Part shown: piece after piece, positions 23,066 through 35,999 of the stretch
Layout: the number at the start of each line of letters is the position of its first letter
How positions within the stretch are numbered: the stretch's first letter is position 1
DNA from: Pratylenchus scribneri
Taxonomy: Eukaryota; Nematoda; Chromadorea; Rhabditida; Pratylenchidae
Direction: 5' to 3'
Length of the DNA: 64,000 nt
Assembly: GCA_030063045.1 (NCBI GenBank)
Contig: JAQSEB010000041.1
Span: forward strand, 3,279,501-3,343,500
The notes under the pieces: model-generated
The model's input: only the letters and a program-made list of their open reading frames with translations
Told to the model about the DNA's origin: nothing
Databases searched by the model: none
Translations under genes and position numbers: made by a program

Positions 23066-26000
23066 ATGGGCTTTCAAAATTGGGCCAACTTTTTTGGTGG
23101 TCCAATTCTGCTTGTCCTTATTGTCTTCTGTCTGTTCATTTCAACCATTGATGGCGCCAAGAGGTATTTTTGTTTAATAAAAAAAATTATTTATTTTCCA
23201 ATTGCTGTCCTTGGTGCACTGATGAAGCAAATTGCAAGGACAAATGTTCGCTGCAAAAATGGACCCTCAAGTGCAACGATGATCGGTATAGAAATTGGGA
23301 TATTTTTTTGATAATATGGATTTTAAAATTTCACCCACTATTCATTAAAATATGATCATACTGTACAGAACTCGAAATCATATATACAGTATATCTTTCG
23401 CTGCGTCTGACGAGCTGACTGATGAGTTCGATAAAACAAAAATTTTTGAACGACAAGTGCTTTTAGCCAAGTTAAAGCCAATTAAAAATCAATTACCCAT
23501 ACCATAAAAGTGAAGGGGTCCCTCTATAGATTGAAAACCTACGGGGTCAATTCCTGAATAGACAAAGGGCCGTGAAATGTGGGCGTTTCCGGAATAGTGC
23601 AATTGTGCAAATGTGAGCGACTTCGACTTATAATAATTCAGATACCTTTTAGACACTACAAATATTATACCATTTTGTAGATCTCATCAATACGCATCGA
23701 TTGATATATATTTTTTCATAGTTTGATCAAAATTTAAGAGCTAAAATGGTTTGAAGTTTTTAATACCCTCAAATTTTGATCAAACGATGACAAATTATAT
23801 ACCATTCGATGCGTCTCTATAAGATCTACAAAATGATATTAATGTTATTAGGCAATAAAACCAGTTTCTGATTTATTATAAGAAAAAAACGCTCACATTT
23901 TAAACTATTGTGGAATCGACATAGCAAGCACCATTGAAAATTTTAGAAAAATTTTTCCTTGACCATATTTAGCTCAATCGGCGCGTTTCGGTGATTTCAG
24001 ATGATTTGGTATAAATTTCTATTGGTTTCACATAAAACGTAAAAATAAATTTTTCGAAAAAGAAAGAAACTAAAAATTTTCAAATCAGAATGCACTCCCA
24101 AAATTGGGTAAAACAATATGTAAAAAAGTACGACTCTAATTTTCCAAATCTATTTTATCATTAATTTAAATAAATATTTTCCTTCAAAGCACAATTTGCT
24201 ATGATGCCTTGACTGAACCGGATATTGAGAACAAATGCAAGCCGACAAGCCGCTTCAAAACGATCAATGCTAAAAATGCTGCTGATAAAGGGAAAGCGGT
24301 CTGCACAGTTGATTTGCCAAAAGGAATGAACATTTCGGATTTTGTCAGCCAATTCGGCAACGGCTATTTCCTCAAGGATTTGGCAATGAAAACGGTATAT
24401 TAATGGAGTTTGCCCCCTACGAGGGAAAGGATGAGGAAACGAGGATGGTGATGATGATGATGATAAAAAGAAGATGAAATTAAGAATGATCTTCTTCTTC
24501 TTCTTCATCATCATCATCATTTCCTTGCCATAAAATTTAACGAGAATTAGCCGGATAAATGGGATTAATAAGGATATAGGGGAATTAAGCGATTCAAATG
24601 TTTCTAAAATGGTATTGAATGAATAATAATGGATTGGAAAAAGGTCATTTTAAAATTTTGAACTTTCTTAAATTTTTAATTTTCACAATTCTTGATTTTT
24701 TTGTATTTATGAAAAAATAATTTTTTAACCGATTTTTGAACAATTTGTTTTTTTAGATAGAATTGGAAACCATTACTATATTTGTAATCAGCGTTCTTAT
24801 AACTTTAAAAAGGCTGTTTGAATTCCCCGACCTCGAAAACCTCATAAAAAATATTTCAATTTTTGTCAAAAATGGGAGTTAGGAACTTATATTAAATTCC
24901 TTAATAATTTGGATATAATTTTTAAATTTTTTAAAATAAAAAATTATCGTTTTTTCCAAGGTTTCTGCTGGTGAAATTAATTGCAAAATTACAAGCTCAA
25001 CTGACAAGCCTGTTAACGACAGCGACAGCTCAACCAAAAAGCCTGTTGATGATAATCCAAGGAGCGATTTCTCAGGTAAAAAAAGAAATAAAATAAAAAG
25101 TGTCAATTTAATCAATTTTAAAATGCTTTATCCAGATTGGGCAGATGTCGGACCCAAAGAATTTGTTGATGTTTGCAACAGTACAATCTATTGCAAAGGA
25201 AGAATTTTGCAGGTTAAAAATGTATAAAAAAATGATTAAATATAATTCTTTTAAGGCCATGAATTACCATCTCTTTTACGATAAAGATCTTTTTAATAAG
25301 GATTCCAAATTTTTTGTGGATAGTCCATTAAAAAGGGCTGCGGAAGAAGTGGTGAAAGAATTCGAAAATGAATTCAAGGATGTGAAAATCAAGGATATGG
25401 ATCCAAAAAAAGTGAAAGAATTCTATTTAGCAAATTTCAATTTTCCTAATGATACATCTGTCGCATTGAAAAAGTTTGTTTTTTTTTTATTATTTAAATT
25501 TAATTAAGAAGTATAATTTTGTAGTTGCGACAATTTAGGAGATGGAAATCCAACAAAATTGAAAGCAATCCAGGATGAAACAATGAGAAATTGGGCCATG
25601 AAAATACATGCAATTTGGAATCCACTTTGCAAAACAATTGACCCATCAGTAATTTCTATTGAAAAATAATTTGTTCCCTTAAATAATATAAATTTACAGA
25701 TAAAAATTAATTGCTTAATATTTTTTAGACGGCTGGTTCCACAAATCGTCATTCACTAATCCCAGTCACGCATCCATTCATTGTGCCTGGAGGTCGTTTC
25801 CGAGAATATTATTATTGGGATTCCTTCTGGACCATCAAAGGATTGCTGGCATCTGGTATATTTTTCATATTTTTCTTATTAAATTTTTTTAAGGTTACGA
25901 TCAATTGGCAAAGAATATGATTGAGAATTTTATTGAATTGGTCGAGAATGAGAAATTTGGATTTATTCCAAATGGAGGTTTATTTTCAAATTTGGAAATA

Positions 26001-29000
26001 ATTATTCAAATTGATTTAATCGAAATAATTCAATTTTTGTCTAATTATATAAAAAAACAACGATCCAATTTTTTTTATTCATCGTTCAATCATTGTGACT
26101 GATGAAAATTCTTTCTTTTTATAATATTTGGCAATTTTTAACCTTTTAATCCAGGTCGGGTCTACTATGAAAAGCGCAGTCAACCGCCTTTGCTAATCCC
26201 AATGGCCTTTGAATATTACAATAAATTGAAAACAAATGGAGATACCATTCAATTTATGAATAAAATTATTGGTTCTCTTGTAAAAGTAAGTAATTGTTTT
26301 CTTTTTCTTAAAGTGCTATTTAATTTTAATTTCTAAGATTTATAATACCGCTAATTCGGTATTATTAAGATTGGTCGGGGCGAGAGTAGGCATAAACTCT
26401 CGCCCCGGGCCTTTTCCGGGAGCCTAAGCCCCCAGTGGTCCAAGGACGGGGATTGGATTTAGTTTGACTTGACTTTAGTAAATATATTTATCTGTTGTGC
26501 GGAAAAAGTGATAACAGAACATCGTAAAATGTGTTGGGAATGTGGGCGGAAAAATGAACATTTGATGGGGAATTGGGCTGGTTTAATAAGGCAGATTGGA
26601 GCATGTTGATTGATAATAGGGCAACGGGCGATTAGGCAAAAAGTCGGGTACAGTAAGATGAAAAAGAAAAACCCTTAGGCATAATATTGTGGCATTGACA
26701 AAGATAATTTTTCATTTCGGTCTTAAGAGTTAAGGACATGGAAGGAAATAAGGAATATGGACTGGGATTCTGATACTGGTTTTAGTAAAAAATAGAAATT
26801 GAAGAAATTTTTTTGGAAAAAAAAACAAAATTCAAAAAACCAAAATAAATTGAAGGAAAAAACTAGAAATAAATTTGGAAAAATAATCCTAGTACCTAGT
26901 ATATTTATATTTATAATATAAAAAATATAAATTAAAAATGCATTGTCTAGAATATTGGTGAATAGAAAGGATTTTCGAAATTTCTGGTATATGGTTTGGG
27001 GCAAATATATTTGATAATGAAATGAACTCAAGCCAAACTTTGCTCTCACTTTTGAATTTTTTTTTCCATTATTTTATTTTTTCATAAATTGTTTTTTAAG
27101 GAATTGGAATTTTGGGAACAACAGCGAAATGTAACGTTTATTAAGAAGACGAAGGATGGAACGGAAAAGGAATATACAATGTACCAATATCGAACCGAAA
27201 GCAGAGTGCCACGTCCCGAGTCATTCCATGCTGATGTTTTGACGGCATTGGAGCTGAAAAAGGCAAAAGGTGGAAAATTGAGTGCTAAAGAAGCTGGCGA
27301 TCTTTTCCAGAATTTGGCATCCGCCGCCGAATCAGGATGGGATTTTAGTTGTGAGTTAAAATAAAATAAATACAAACATTTAAAAAAATTTATTCGAAAA
27401 GGTATTCCAATTTTCTTGATTTGTCTAATTTTTTGTAATAAAAATTTTTCCTTGAAAAGTTATTAAAATCTACAATTTTCCCGGTGCTACATTTTGGGTA
27501 TGGAAAAATTCCTTCTATTATGGAAAAATTCTGTATTGGAGCAAAGCAGAGAAAAGGATCAATTAAATATTTTTTGGAAAATATTTTTTGGCACGAAAAT
27601 TATTTTTTTTGGCACTAAAACTATTTTTGGCACTAAAATGGTTTTTGATTTCTAATAAATCAGAAACCGGTTTTAGACTACTAAAACCTAATATCATTTT
27701 GTAGATCTCATCGAGACGCATCGATTGGTGTATAATTTACCATTGTTTGATCAAATTTAAAGGGTATTAAACCGTTTAAACCTTTTTTCTAGTTTTTGGT
27801 TTTAAACTCTTTAATTTTTGGCCTGGCCAAAACTTGACAAATTATACAACAATCGATGCGTCTCGATGAGATATACAAAATTGTTTAAGATTTTACGGGT
27901 CTAAAAACGGTTTGTGATTTGTTAGAAGTCAAAAACTGTTTTAGTGCCAAAAAAATTTTAATGCTAAAAAAATAATTTTAGCGCCAAAAAATAGTAACCA
28001 ATATTTTTTCTAAACTCGAGAATTATTATAAATGCAATAAATTTTTTATTATTGTCATTTCTTTTAATTAAATTCATGAAAAAGGGGGGCATTTATTAGA
28101 TTTTTGATTTCCACTCATAATTTTATTCTTATAAATTATTTTTTGTAGCTCGTTGGCTGAAAAATCCCGATGAGCCAAAGCTAATTGAAATAATCACAAC
28201 CAAGATTGTGCCAATCGATTTGAATGCATACATTTGCGGAAATTATCGAATCCTTTATGAAATTTTTAAAGATCTAGGTTCGTTATAAATTAATAAATTA
28301 AAGTAATATATTAAAATTTGACAATTTATAGAAGGAGTGAATGGTCAGCTTACTCAACTTTTTAAAGATAAATATGAAAAATTCGTTGCCAGCTTCACAG
28401 ATGTTTTCCTAGTTGACAATGATGACCATACTGGATGGTTCGTATTTTTTTTAATATATTAATTGATAAAATTATTTTAATACTATTTTTTGAACAATTT
28501 TTAATTCTTTTGATATTTATGTAATAAAATTTTTCAATAAAATATGAATATTTCCACATGAAAATATTTAAAAAATAATGAAAAAAATTTTTTCGAAAAA
28601 TAATTTTAAAATTTTCATTTCTTAAAAATTAGGTACGATTACAACATTGAAACCAATCAACATAATGAACGCTTCTATGCATCCATGGCCGTACCATTGT
28701 ATACAAAATGCTATGACAATTCTGATAATGAATTGCTTAATCGTATCTTTAAAACATTTGATGAAAACTATGGAATATTCAACCAAACAAAATTGCTTGA
28801 ACATGTCAATACAACATCCATAAAGGATGAATTATTCAACGAAACATACTATCATGGAGTTCCGACAAGGTAAAAAATAATTAAATTAAAATGCACAAAA
28901 TTTTTCCTCATATTAAATAAACAAAATTGTGCCAAATATTACCAGAGTAATTGTTGCTCTCTTCGGGAAAGATAGACTCGAGAATTATAACATAATTTTT

Positions 29001-29758
29001 CATAATTTAAGAAATATTCAATGCGAATTTAATTTAAATTAAAGATAAATAAATTTTTTATTATTGACATGAGAATTTGAATATTAAATCTCCTTATTTC
29101 CAAATAATATTTAATTATAAAAAATCATTTATCAATTTTTCGAACTTATTAAAACTATATAATTGAATCGGAAAATTATAAATTTATTTATTATTACATT
29201 TAATTTTATTATTATTTTTTTAAAATAATTCAGCCTGAAAGAGAGTAAACAGCAATGGGATTTGCCGAATATTTGGCCGGTAAATTTCCATTATTAAAAA
29301 AAAAGAATTTACTTAAATTAAATTCAGCATATGGTCCATATGATGATCGAAGGTTTTCGCGAATCAGGGAACAATGAGTTGGAAGATTAAAATTAAAATC
29401 TAATTGAACATTCCACCTTTTAAGAATGAAAGACATGTCTAAGAAATTAGTTACAAAATATGTTTTGGTAAATTATAAGACTTATGAAAGGTATTGTGAA
29501 CATCAAATGTTTGAAAAATTGACCATTACGGGAGATCCAGGAAGTGGTGGCGAATATGATGTCCAGGTATATAAAGAAATATATAATTTTTAATTTTTTT
29601 TCGATATAATTTTTCAGGCCGGATTTGGTTGGACAAATGGAGTCATCTTGGATCTATTGACGACCTATGATATTACATGGAACAATGAAACATTGCCAGA
29701 ATGCAAGCACTTGAAGAAGAGTTGGTCATTCCACAAACATTTGAAAACAATGGGTTGA
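23066..29758 (+). CDS. Secreted GH37 trehalase with Cys-rich N-terminal extension
   Basis: Hydrolyses trehalose to glucose. Eighteen exons give 788 residues: 23066-23163, 23199-23285, 24190-24394, 24961-25075, 25136-25212, 25256-25473, 25525-25648, 25729-25855, 25894-25977, 26155-26285, 27101-27350, 28149-28277, 28332-28437, 28633-28869, 29234-29279, 29328-29377, 29425-29566, 29618-29758. A hydrophobic signal ([17 protein letters not shown]) is followed by a Cys-rich stretch ([12 protein letters not shown]...WTLKCNDDR), a linker, then the catalytic domain. Trehalase signatures are intact: [35 protein letters not shown] (catalytic acid Asp) and [15 protein letters not shown] (catalytic Glu). 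The first intron lacks an AG before 23199 (see findings), so the join of exon 1 to exon 2 is uncertain. AATAAA at 29802. Several introns carry repeats. Confidence 0.9.
23645..23895. mobile_element. Palindromic MITE (family 1) in trehalase intron
   Basis: Inverted arms TTTTGTAGATCTCATC...GATCTACAAAAT with central GACAAATTATATACCATTCG. Same family at 27628-27949, 39411-39713 and 42042-42312; all end near TTTCTGATTTATTAGAAGTC. Confidence 0.75.
24438..24525. repeat. Self-complementary ATG/ATC microsatellite
   Basis: GGTGATGATGATGATGATAA is followed about 30 bp later by TTCTTCTTCTTCATCATCAT, so the transcript could fold into a hairpin within the trehalase intron just after exon 24190-24394. Confidence 0.7.
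26340..26712 (+). mobile_element. Dispersed GC-patch repeat in trehalase intron
   Basis: Starts near AATACCGCTAATTCGGTATT, has a GC-rich patch (CTCGCCCCGGGCC) and ends near AACCCTTAGGCATAATATTG. A diverged copy lies on the opposite strand at 46385-46700 (ATATCTGTTGTGCGG and GGGTACAGTA motifs in the same order). Confidence 0.7.
27628..27949. mobile_element. Palindromic MITE (family 1) in trehalase intron
   Basis: Terminal arms GGCACTAAAATGGTTTTTGA and ...TCAAAAACTGTTTTAGTGCC, with the family core ATCTCATCGAGACGCATCGA and its inverted partner. Lies in the 0.8-kb intron between exons 27101-27350 and 28149-28277. Confidence 0.82.
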
Positions 29759-30511
29759 AAAAATAGACGAAGGCGGAAAATGATGGAAGAAGGAAAGGAA
29801 TAATAAATTTAATCATTTGTTCAATTTATATTTGCTTATAAATAGAATTTGAATAAATTCTTAAAATTTAATTTTTGATTATTGAAGAAATTTAAATATT
29901 TATAAACAAAATTTTTGATTGAATTAATTTTTCTATGCGATTAGATGTTTTGTCTTCAGAATTTTACCCTTTTTTAGAATATTTTTAGTTAATCGAAAAT
30001 TCATTTTCCTTATTTAATCGAAAACACATTTACTTGGTTATGTGATGCAATGACATTGCATTATTGGAGATGCAAATTTCAAAATAACATTTGAAATATC
30101 ATTCGTAAATAATAAATTTATAAATTTGATATACATTTGCATAAAAATTATGTCAAATATCCAAAAAATTGTCTAAAATTTTCAGAATCTATAGAAATTA
30201 ATACATAAATTAAATGTAATGAATTTTCTTTTCCATTTCCATATTACAAAAATTCGATAATTTTCCTGTAGCCAATTACCTAATTTTTATTATCCACGTT
30301 AGCCATGAGCAACAATAAAGTTCGAAGGCATTTGATTCATTCAATTTCAATAGTATAATATTTGTCGCCCTTCCCAGATTATTTTAATATAAAAATGAAC
30401 ACAATTCGGCATGCATCAAATGGCATTTGGGGAAAAATATGCAAAATTCATTTTTGTGAAATTTCGACTGGAAAGTTGACATTTAGGTCCTCCTCCGATA
30501 GTACTTACTTA
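29759..30511. other. Intergenic AT-rich region
   Basis: No gene recognised. Near 29980-30035 there are two remnants of the TTAGTTAATCGAAAA...CACATTT unit that forms full arrays at 8480 and 38085. Confidence 0.6.
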
Positions 30512-31129
30512 GGTAATAGTACAGTTTGTTCCCCCCTTTTTTTCCAAAAAAATTTTTTTATTTTATTTCTCGCTAAAAACATGTATTTAGGGGTTTTCGA
30601 TGATGGGGAATCCGAATTTGGCATTTATTTTTCACGAATTAAATTTCCTGAACCAGTATAGGTTTACAAACCGGTTTCGAAAAATTAAACTTCAATATTT
30701 TTGGTCATATTATATATCAATCAACGCGCCTTGATGAGTTGATCTCGAATTTGCCATTTGTTACGCATAAAATTCAAAACCAAAAAAGTTATGGCCATAT
30801 AAAATTTCATAAAGGTTTATAGATGACCCATGGACTAAAATGGCCATAACTATTTTAGTTTTGGGTTTTATGCGAAATAAATGAAATATTTGCGATCAAC
30901 TCATCAAGGCGCGTCGAATGATATATAGTATGACCTAAAATACTAAAGTTCAATTTTTTCGAAACCGGTTTGTAAACCTATACTGGTTCAACTAATAAAG
31001 ATAATGAAAAACTAACTCCAAATTCGAATTCCCCATCATCGAAAACCCCTAAATACACGTTTTTAGCGAGAAATAAAATAAAAAACATTTTTTTGGAAAA
31101 AAAGGGGGGGAACAAACTATACTATTACC
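30512..31129. mobile_element. MITE (family 2), 8-bp target duplication
   Basis: A 618-bp palindromic element with ends GGTAATAGTACAGTTTGTTC and its inverse, flanked by CTTACTTA on both sides (30504-30511 and 31130-31137). Eight-bp duplications suggest mobilisation by a hAT-type transposase (inference). Second copy at 59691-60331. Confidence 0.88.
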
Positions 31130-31173
31130 CTTACTTATATTATATCCACTCATTCCCACATACAATTAAATAC

Positions 31174-31560
31174 GAGAAAAGTTTTTTTTGCCGAGAGATT
31201 TGGGTTTTGCCGAGAGATCAGTTTTTTTTATTATAACTTATTAGTGCTTGATCCTAGAACCCTAAACTTTATACCTATTTTATAGAGCTCATCAAGACGC
31301 GTCGATTGATATATAGTTTGTTGAAGTTTGGTTCAAAACTAAAAGAGTTATAAACCAAAAACCAAAATATGGTTTAAGCAGTTTAATACTTTGAATTTTG
31401 GCCAAATCTCGACAAATTATACATCAATCGACGCGTCTCGATGAGCTCTATAAAATGGCTAAATGGTTTGTGGATCTGGGATCAAGCACAAAAAAGTTAT
31501 ACCCAAAAAAACTGATCTCTCGGCAAAAGAACCTAATCTCTCGGCAAAAGAACCCCACCC
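31174..31560. mobile_element. MITE (family 3), 9-bp target duplication
   Basis: Arms contain GCCGAGAGATCAGTTTTTT and AAAAACTGATCTCTCGGC, with a core resembling family 1. ATTAAATAC flanks both ends (31165-31173 and 31561-31569). Confidence 0.78.
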
Positions 31561-31968
31561 ATTAAATACACTCCAATTACTAAATAAACCCATCGATCAT
31601 CAACAACTTTTGACCATATATTCTGCATTGCAATTTGGTTGAAAAATTTTTGAATTCTAAATCATTTCACATTAATAATAATAATTACAATCCTGTATGA
31701 ATGAATCCAAAATATTTCTTTATATTCCCATTTTAAAGCAAATTTGATAAAAAAAAATTTTAAGAAGTTATTAAAAATCAAAAATTGTTATATTTTAATT
31801 ACATATTTTTTTTCAAATATTTTGTCAATTGTTATTGTCAGTGACCAGAATTAAGAAAACTTAATTACAAAATAATTTATATAAATTATGGCAAGTATAA
31901 TTATTTTTTAGAGATAAAAATTGCTAATTCTAATTCTCTATCAAAATATCATTTGTTTTTGTTAATCT

Positions 31969-33529
31969 ATGGCGAATAATCAGCAGCCAAGAAATAATGA
32001 AACTGACCTCAAATTGGTCGAAGATGATGAATTTGTTCAATTGTCTGCCACGGGAATAAAGGATGATGGCAAAATGGAAGAGGAAGATGATGCATTTTCG
32101 CAACCACAATCCGTGCCACCAGCCACAAAAATTGGTGGTCGAAATTACAAATATTATACTATTTTTGGGTAAAATTATTTTATTATTTATATAAAAATTC
32201 TAATTGATAGGAATTAACTCTTAAATTTAGCTACTATATTAAAATAAAATTTCTTTAAATTTAAATAATTTTTTGAAATAATTTTAATTTATTGAAAAAA
32301 TTTTTATAATTATTATTTTTTAGTTTTAAATTTAATTATAAAATTGTTAATTATCTTTAAAATTTATTTTTAATTAAATAATTATTAATTATACTAGATT
32401 TATTGCGCTCATCCTCATCATTTTTGCCTGCCTTTTTGTCATTGATAAATTGCATAGCAAAAAGAATTATTTTTATTTTACTTTGATAAATGCTCTTGAT
32501 CGAGAGGAAAGACTTTACAGAAAAATGAATAAACTTGAAGAAGAATTGAAGGAGCAAATTAAGAAATATAAGGATTTAGAGGAACAAAGAAGCAAAGATT
32601 TAAGCAAATTGGAAAAATTGAAGGAATTACAACAGCTGAGCAATAATGCTTGCCGCGGTCCTCAAATAAATCGTGAATATTTTTCTTAAATATTTATAAT
32701 TTTAATTATATTAAATAGATTTATTTAAATATTGACTAAAAAAATTATGAAAAAAAAAAATAATTCTCAGAATTTTATTAATTGCTATTTAAAATATAAT
32801 ATAAATATCTAAAAAAAATAAAACGAAGGAAAAAATAAAGATTTTTTAGATTTGTTTATTAAGGAAATTGAAAAGAACTGATGAATATAAATTTTAATTT
32901 GAAAAATTATTTTATATTCTATATAACTAACTTGGTTTATATTTAAATAATCATATCATTATTTTATTACTTTTTGCAGAGAAAAGCAGTAAAATCGAAT
33001 TGGTAATTCGCGATTGCATAAAATTGTTCGCTGAACCCAATTTCTACGTTGAATCAACATCCATTGAGCTGTTCAGCTTCACATGGAAATTGGTTGCAAG
33101 ATCACGATTTAATGAATGGCGAAACGGACATTTGAGTTTGTATTTGCATGCCATTCCTCCTTATAATTATGCTGGCCCATATTCTCTTGAAGTAGATGTG
33201 TGAGTGCGATAATTCGAATATTTTAACAAATGTTTATTTTGTTTTGCTAGTATTTTCCGCATTTTGAATAAATTAAGCCACAATGATGCCCAAAAAACAC
33301 GAATTTACCAATTTGATGATTCACATTTTACTGGCTGGGGTCTTCTGCAATTTGCCAAATTTGAGGTGCTAAAATTTAGGAAAAAATTTTTTATTTTTTT
33401 TTTCTTTAGACTTTGCTCGATCCAGAAAAAGGCTTCATCACTGAGGACGGCAAAATTTATGTTGAAGTGGAATTCAAAGTAAAATCCACCACAATGTGGA
33501 ATCATATGCCAGATGATGAGGAGGATTAA
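31969..33529 (+). CDS. Transmembrane coiled-coil MATH-domain protein
   Basis: Five exons, 304 residues: 31969-32168, 32398-32657, 32980-33199, 33251-33365, 33410-33529. Residues 1-66 are hydrophilic and acidic; about 67-87 are one membrane segment (FIALILIIFACLFVID); about 100-150 are a Lys/Glu/Leu heptad-like coiled coil (KLEEELKEQIKKYKDLEEQ). From about 155 to the end lies a MATH/TRAF-like fold: FSFTWKLVARSRF, HLSLYLHAIP, GWGLLQFAKFETLLDPEKGF and YVEVEFKV match the pattern of MATH strands. No RING, BTB or protease domain is present. Topology would place the MATH domain outside the cytosol or in a lumen if type II; orientation not certain. MATH genes are expanded in nematodes (family knowledge). 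Function unassigned. Confidence 0.8.
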
Positions 33530-33959
33530 ATAAAAAAAGAATGCCTAAAGTGGAGAATCTGAATTAAAAATGGTGTTATTGTTATTTTTTAATTGATAAT
33601 GAATTTTATCAAAGTTGATTTAAAGGGACATTTTTCGCTTCATTTAAATTGTTTGCGGATTTGACTGGATAAATTCTCTCATTTATTTAAATTTATCGCT
33701 CTTCCAAATTCAAAAAATTAAATATTGTGCAACAATAGGTTGAGGCAGTGTACAGTTCAGCGGATGGTATTTTGATTTTGTATTTGTAGCAAATTGCCCA
33801 AGGCTAAATATCAATAACATAAATTAGTAAAGAATTTGGATCATTTGGATAGTGGAAACTTTGATTTTCCCATTTGGATTGCTCATTTTGGAAGATTCCG
33901 TAAATGCTCTCTTAATTCACACCTTTGATTTTGAAGACCATGCTCCTGGTTGGACGAAT

Positions 33960-34145
33960 TTTAAAATTTTTTAATACTTTTTTTTAATACTCTAAAGCTC
34001 TACAAAATCCGCTATAATTTGTTAGAAAATGTCTACAAATTAAGGAGTTAGACCCCAAAAATTTTCTCAATTTTTGAAGGGTTAAAAAAAATTATTCTCC
34101 ATGGGGAATTAAAGAGATTATAGTATGTAGTACGCAATTTTAGAT
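33960..34145. repeat. Dispersed repeat (family 4)
   Basis: Inverted-orientation copy of the CATGGGGAATTATTTTTCAA repeat: CTACAAATTAAGGAGTTAGA, then TTATTCTCCATGGGGAATTA and a GAGATTATAGTATG end. Intergenic; the surrounding 33530-34576 holds no gene I can support. Confidence 0.6.
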
Positions 34146-34576
34146 GATTTCTTACAATGAAATCATTTATAATAACAAATATGGACAAATAATTCAATTA
34201 CTTTAATATAATATTCAATTAAATATAGTTAATGGTTAAAACCAAAATTTATAATCTTTATACGAATTAAATAAAAAATAAAGATAATGTAAAAAAAATC
34301 CAAAAAACACAGGGAAAATTTGAATATTTCAATCATTTAATTTTAATTAAATGGAAAAATGATTTAATTATGAATTTAAAAAAAAACAAAAATTTTAATT
34401 TAATTGAAATGAAAAAATTTAATTTAATTGAAATGAAAAATATTTAATTTTGAAACGAAAAAAATAAAATTTTAATTTAATTGGAATATAAAAATAAAAA
34501 AAATTTTTAATTATAAATAATGAATTCAAAATTTTCAACTGTTTCGCATTTCCTTTTGCCAAGGCTTAATTTTCTT

Positions 34577-34704
34577 TCAATTTTCATCTGAGAATACAAT
34601 TGCAATTAAAACAGCAAAAACAAGGGCCAACGGAAATGCAATTGGCGCCCCAAAAATTGTTACGCTAATAAAACTAATCGCACAAAATGCCAGAAAACAA
34701 GAAC
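34577..34704 (-). CDS. Candidate 3' exon encoding a membrane tail
   Basis: Minus-strand open exon preceded by an AG acceptor and ending in TGA; it reads SCFLAFCAISFISV...GAPIAFPLALVF and ends VFSDEN, two hydrophobic helices in tandem. Its phase fits the donor at 35716 of the upstream small gene, so it may be an alternative last exon for that gene (joined length 77 codons) or a fragment of a separate gene. Not recognised. Confidence 0.35.
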
Positions 34705-34787
34705 CTATTTATAAATAAATCATTTTTTTCCTTAAAAAATTATATTATAAATTTTAAAATAAAATTTAATTAATATTTATTTAAAAG

Positions 34788-35398
34788 TAGAGAGCGGATT
34801 TATATTGATTTCAATATTTTGTTTGCGAACTTATAATAGTTTGGAACAAACTTAAAACATGTTTTTGTTGATTTTTTTGATATTTTTTTTGTCAATATTC
34901 ATCAATATTTTACCATTTTTTGGTCGTCACTCGTCATTATTGAAATCCATATTTCAGCATTTTTTTGGAAATTTTTGGCAATTTTTGTCAAAATTTTTAA
35001 GATTTTTGAAAATTTTCACTAAATTTTATAGTTTTTTGAAAAATAATTGAAAATTTTTTTTGATTAAATTTTGAAAATTTTTCGAAAATTTTTTTTGCCG
35101 CTTCTTGAAAAAATTGATTTTGGAATTTTTTTGAATAAAAAAATTAATTAAAAATTGATTTTTTTGCATTTGTTAAAAATTTATCAATGTATTGTATAAA
35201 AAATTTCATTTTTAGAAATGAATTTTATAATTTTTGAATAAATAAAAATGTTAATAATTTTTGATTAAAGTAAAAAAACATTTTTGCAATTTTTTACTAA
35301 TTTTTTTTTCAATTTTTTACTAAATTTTTTTAAATTTTTAATCAATATCATTTTCATAAATATTTCAGGATTTTTTATCAATGTAAATCCGCTCTCTA
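34788..35398. mobile_element. MITE-like element with 21-bp terminal inverted repeats
   Basis: Ends TAGAGAGCGGATTTATATTG and CAATGTAAATCCGCTCTCTA enclose about 570 bp of T-rich sequence on the plus strand. It sits between the two candidate exons described at 34577 and 35500. Confidence 0.8.
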
Positions 35399-35499
35399 TT
35401 TATAAAGAAAATATAAATTGTTTAAAAATAATTATTTTTCCTTACCAAGGAATTTTAGAGCATTACTATATCTGGATCATTTAGTCTTTTCACTCTATA

Positions 35500-35818
35500 T
35501 TATTTAAGTCTGCTGGAATTTCCCAATGGATTAAATGGCAATTCCTTTTTCTCATCTATGTCAACAATTTTGAAAGCCAAACCATTTTTTGGATTAAAAA
35601 TTTTTTCCCAGATTTTTATGGAAATTATAAAAAGTGGATGAAGCGAAAATTCTTTTTCGGCGGCGAAATTTTTTTCTAAAATAATTAAACTTTTTTATAA
35701 ATTATAAAAAATTACCTTTTAGGACATTTTTCAACAAAGATTTAAGCCATAATTCGTCACCATTATCCGATAAATGGCACTGAATTTTTCCTATCCATTT
35801 CTTTTCTTCCTCCAACAT
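35500..35818 (-). CDS. Small unknown protein
   Basis: Two exons (35716-35818, 35500-35675) give 93 codons in frame, starting MLEEEKKWIGKIQCHLSDNG and ending LPFNPLGNSSRLK. The reading frame stays open upstream of this ATG to an AG acceptor (IFGVTEKVYK), so the true start may lie further 5'. No signal peptide or membrane segment in this form. The donor at 35716 could also splice to 34577-34704. Function unknown. Confidence 0.45.
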
Positions 35819-35999
35819 TTTATAAACTTTTTCAGTAACCCCAAAAATGAAATTTTTGATTTTTTTTCTAAAAAATCATAAAATTGAATTTAATCCAACC
35901 CATTTCAAACGTTCAATGCTCAAAAAATCTAAAATTTTTAGTTCAAAATATGTTTTAGGGCCAATATTTAGGACTTAGTCACGGGATGGAGAATCGGAT

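Noticed and set aside
24161..24520. 119-codon minus-strand ORF starting [10 protein letters not shown]
   Set aside because: Antisense to trehalase exon 3 and a trinucleotide microsatellite.
26723..27049. 108-codon Phe/Ile-rich minus-strand ORF
   Set aside because: It lies in a trehalase intron, shows no family motif, and has the composition expected of AT-rich noise.
34859..35484. Phe/Ile/Leu-rich plus-strand ORFs resembling membrane proteins
   Set aside because: T-rich filler of a MITE between 20-bp inverted ends; composition alone makes them look hydrophobic.
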